Positions 60,395-64,000 of a stretch of DNA of 64,000 bases are shown piece by piece; position 1 is the first letter of the stretch, and each line of letters begins with the position of its first letter. The notes below the pieces were generated by a model that searched no databases, had not been told where the DNA came from, and worked only from the letters and a program-made list of their open reading frames with translations. The translations under genes and the position numbers were made by a program. The stretch comes from Isoetes taiwanensis (Eukaryota > Streptophyta > Lycopodiopsida > Isoetales > Isoetaceae), in the NCBI GenBank assembly GCA_021234155.1, contig JAJEKV010000004.1:14166716-14230715 (forward strand). Direction: 5' to 3'.

Positions 60395-63300
60395 ATGGAG
60401 CTGCCGGATCTGAGCTTGTGCCTGCTTTCTATGGTCTTGCTTCTGTCGCAGGGGATACGGGTTTCAAGTATCAGCTTTGAGCTTCATAGCACTAATACCA
60501 AGTGCGTATCGGAGGATATGAACACTGATGTCCTTGTCTTGGGCGATTATCATGTCGTGGACTCAAATCTTCCGAACCGAACTCATGCTAAAATCTTTGC
60601 CAAGGTACGTAGACTGCAATTTTTGTCTTTAAACTTGACTCATATTATCGTTTAAGTTCATGTTTGTGGTATCCGCATTTCTTGATGATAATGTAAGAAT
60701 CATAAACAATCAATCTCTGTAAAGTAATCGCGCTATGATTTAGCTTGTTAATAAGATGTAGCCCAAATGTGAGCCCTGGATTAGCAAAATTTCTGCAGAT
60801 GTGTAAAAATTGTTTCCTTCTTATACAATGGAAAGCCCCTTTACTTGACGGTCCCGCTCTGCTCAAAACTCATTTCATGCGTAAACGTCACCTCAAAAAT
60901 GGCTGTAATCCCCTGCTAGAGGCCTGCCACCATTAAAAACGGCATCTTCAGATCGAAAGTTGCATCGAAAGAGGCCGAGGACATCATCTTTGAGGCTGCT
61001 GAGAACAGGAGAACTGATTGAAAGGTAGGGATGAAAAAAAATTGGTTTTCTGACCCATCCGACCTACGTTAGATTAATGGTCCAACTCTGGCCTAGGTTG
61101 GAAAAGGTTGGACTTTGGGGCCAACCTAAGTCGGATCCAACTATTACTTGCAGATCAGATCTTCTTGCATGGTTGGGAAATACGCATGATGCAGAAAGAT
61201 AACTACTGTCTCTTGTCCTCCGTCTATAGGAACCTGGACAGAATTACTTAGTGCTTGTACGAAGTATGGGGAAGCGGAAACAGGATGAAGATGTTTTCAG
61301 GAGCTAGTGAGGGAGGAGCCCAGAAGTTGCTGCTTCTTACATGTGATCTTTGGAATGCTTAAATTATACTCAGCAGGCATAGCAGCTCGTATATTCATGG
61401 TCCATAGATGATGCTCAATATGAGGGAGAAAATACACATTAGAATCTGACATCAATAGGAGATTAGATGATAGTATTCCTCACTTGCTTAGATAGTTCTG
61501 TCATTTTTTTTTTCCCTGTTCGGTTTAGTTCATTGAAGACCAATTGATGTTTCTGAAAATTATCCCATGATGGGTCAAAGAACTGTAGTCCATTTTATTA
61601 GGGAGCAATGATTTTTACAGAAAAAGTTGTTGTTCAACCATATCCTGTAAGACATAAGAACCTGCCCCTTAGCAATACCAGCACAAGTCTTTTATACAAG
61701 GGAAGTAAGAGACCAAGGTCAGCTGCCTTTTGGGTATAATCAAATCAATCTTTACCTTTATATTTCTTATCCTTTTTATCCATTTTAAAGGCTTAATGGA
61801 TGAGAAAATCAAATTCTTCAAAGTCCCTTCTGACATTTATTGGATGAAAGAAAGAAAAAAGGAGTGCACTATGCTGGAACAAAGGCAAAAGAACTAGTGC
61901 TGCAGGACTGGTCTAAGGAGAAGGAATTGGGAAAATGCGTTGGAAAAGAAAACAGGAAAAGGAGGACCAATTTATGCTCTCAGTGCAGGTTGTATTTCAT
62001 TGTAAACAAAATGCTAAAACCGGTCATGCAATCAATGCGAACATTGGAACACTAACTTACGGGCAGTATTCCTCTTCCGCAAACTGATAAATGTGAAAGG
62101 AGAGATTATATATTGAATATTATTTGCAATACAGGCAATGCATATCGTGTTGTAAATATGTATGAATACCACTTTACTGCCATCAGGTAGATCACTGCAT
62201 TTATATTCAATGGTAAACCAAAAGATATTGCTCTCTGAAGGCATCAAAACCTGGCAAGGATTGGAAAGGCAAGGTAAGCAAGCCTTTTGATGTGATAAGT
62301 TCCCCTAAAACTGGAATAATGTCTCCATATTCTTAAAGAAAGAAGAATACGAAATTTCTATCTCGCGTTAATGTATGACGCTTCAGTGGGGTAATGGAAG
62401 TAACATGGCAGAAGATCCTTGCACAGCATCCGTATCTGACAAATGAACGACTATATACCCCATTATTTGTTTCAGTATGAATGGTAAAAGGATAAAAGGG
62501 AACTTCTGAGACCCATTCTACTGCTCAACAGCTTTGAGCAGGCAGAACTGTGGTGAATGAAGATGAAGTTGCGGTTTCTCGCAAATTGACAGCGATTACG
62601 AAATGAGCTTAGTAGTGCATTTCTAGAGGAGCTATGGCTTGGTAGGATACCCTGCAAGGCTGCATAGGTAGCTAGACCAAAATTTATGGCAGAACAATCA
62701 GAATGATAAGCAAGGGGACTCTTAACACTCTGAAATTGTTCTGTCCGGGAGGAAGTCAAGAACTTCTCATCAGCACAAGCAAGTATTCTTCTACCCTAAT
62801 TGTAGATCTAGTAATGAAAAACTGCTATAGTTGATGCAGGTTTTCTTCTGAGAGATGTTTGTGACAGAAACTGCGAAGCTTGATCTGACGATTCCAGATA
62901 CCACCTCATCGAGCAGGCTATCAATTGCCTGTTGGCACCTACAGGAGCTCATGAGAGTGGGATTTGAGGAAAGGAGAGCCCAATACATAGAAATAAGCAT
63001 TGTAGTACCTGCCGGTTGTCTATGTTAAAACCTGAAGCATAAGTTCGAAAATCATTTCATTTGAGGACGAACTGTTGGGATGATAGATGCCTTATTTTGA
63101 TGCAGATGCAGTAGAAATATTAGTTGCCTAGAACCAATAAATCAACTGAATGCAGGGCATAGTTCAAGAAAAGGAATCTATAATCATGTTTATAATCATG
63201 TCTTTCTGTTTGGTATAGGTAAATTCTCCGTATGGAAAGGTACTGCACTTTGCTGAGAGAGTGGAACATGGGCAATTCGGGTTTACATCAATGGAGCCAG

Positions 63301-63870
63301 GGGATTACTTAGCTTGCTTTTGGATGGAAAATGTCCCAAAAAATACTGTCTTGACTGTAGAGCTGGACTTCAAAACTGGAGTTGCAGCCAAAGATTGGGC
63401 CAATATTGCCAAAAGGGATCATATACAGGTAACCTAACTTTAACTTTTGTTATCGTCTGAACCAGCTCCATTTCTAGTAGAACTTGCCCTAAGCTTGTAA
63501 ATTCTTTCTTAAGCTTGCCAAGGTTCTGTACTTCTAATAACATTGTTATGGATAGGGATTGGAGCTGGAGCTTAGAAAACTTGAAGATATGACAGGATCA
63601 ATTCTTGAGGAAATGCTTTTTCTTAGATCAAAGTATAATTTGAATTCGAAGAACCAGATATTCTGATTTGAATTGCATTATTATATTTGGAACCATATCC
63701 TAATCTTCTAATGTTCTGTTTGTAGGGAAGAAGAGATGCGGACGTTTAATGAGGTCACTCATACAAGGGTTGCAATGTTTAGTGTCATGTCAATTCTTCT
63801 TTGCCTTATGGTGGCAGGCTGGCAATCCTTACATCTGAAGTCCTTCTTCGAGAGGAAAAAACTTCTGTAG
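60395..63870 (+). CDS. p24-delta / TMED10-like ER-Golgi cargo receptor
   Basis: p24 proteins are type I membrane proteins that cycle between ER and Golgi in COPI/COPII vesicles. Four exons join: 60395-60604, 63219-63428, 63556-63632 and 63726-63870, about 213 residues, the family length. Residues 1-25 form a signal peptide (LCLLSMVLLLSQG). The GOLD domain carries the two conserved cysteines (TKCVSED and DYLACFW) and one glycosylation sequon NRT. Exons 3-4 encode the coiled coil (GLELELRKLEDMTGSILEEM; EEEMRTFNEVT). A membrane segment (SVMSILLCLMVAGW) is followed by the short tail FFERKKLL with the diphenylalanine and KKxx COPI signals. The exon 3 donor was set at 63633 because it restores the family's EEEM junction. 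Intron 1 is 2.6 kb, the others 93-127 nt. No defects are seen. Confidence 0.93.
60605..63218 (+). other. p24 gene intron 1 (2.6 kb)
   Basis: Starts GTACGT and ends TTGGTATAG. It is T- and A-rich with short frames only; I see no transposase, LTR or RNA gene in it. Confidence 0.6.
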
Positions 63871-64000
63871 TCCGAAGATGATTCTCTCTTCACATGTATT
63901 GTGGGAGGAAATTGAGTGGTTATTTCTGCGTAACTGTCCAATCCAATGATTGGTGTAATTTTCATAATTATTCAATATAGTATTATCATAGGAATTTTTG

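Overview
This is nuclear DNA of a land plant. The evidence is five intron-bearing genes of plant type (an MRS2/CorA magnesium transporter, cytosolic ribosomal protein S15a, the single-BRCT plant form of XRCC1, a p24-delta cargo receptor and one unrecognised gene), telo-box motifs upstream of some of them, and many plant transposable elements with tRNA-Met primer sites. Pogo-type DDE transposases, a DFAENY-type transposase-like protein and a decayed methyltransferase-like gene make a non-angiosperm (bryophyte, lycophyte, fern or gymnosperm) more likely to me than a crop-type angiosperm. That is inference only. No organellar or bacterial gene organisation is seen.

Layout. 1-1930: minus-strand, broken transposase-like gene running off the left edge. 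3683-4362: small unrecognised minus-strand gene. 6449-8834: complete MRS2 gene in five coding exons, one intron with a GC donor. 9-13 kb: no gene, short tandem repeats. 13130-15928: pogo-like transposase gene with one frameshift. 18035-18604: complete RPS15A (minus). 19-22 kb: degenerate repeats, a MULE-type terminal sequence and two copies of a TATA/ATG promoter-like unit. 22.2-31.1 kb: the most unusual block. A decayed minus-strand gene with a DUF8039-like segment and a decayed plus-strand gene with a methyltransferase-like fold diverge from an array of CpG-dense palindromes (core ATCGCGGCCGCGAT); single palindromes also lie in introns and beyond the plus-strand gene. 31.3-32.7 kb: decayed MULE transposase. 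34320-37978: complete XRCC1 (minus). 38.8-43 kb: LINE fragments and a second retroelement tail.

44981-59632 is a nested stack of transposons. A decayed Ty3/gypsy element holds a LINE. The LINE was in turn split by a Ty1/copia element (perfect 5-bp target duplication) and by a 483-bp non-autonomous MULE-like element (perfect 9-bp target duplication, 78-bp inverted repeats, internal short tandem repeats). 60395-63870 is a complete p24-delta gene with a 2.6-kb first intron.

The host genes are unrelated housekeeping functions (ion transport, translation, DNA repair, ER-Golgi traffic) and do not form a pathway. The best candidate for something undescribed is the 25.3-31.1 kb block, which reads as a mobile element whose methyltransferase-like gene is surrounded by CpG-rich palindromes that could be binding or methylation sites. 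Its genes are broken in this copy, so intact relatives would be needed to judge function.
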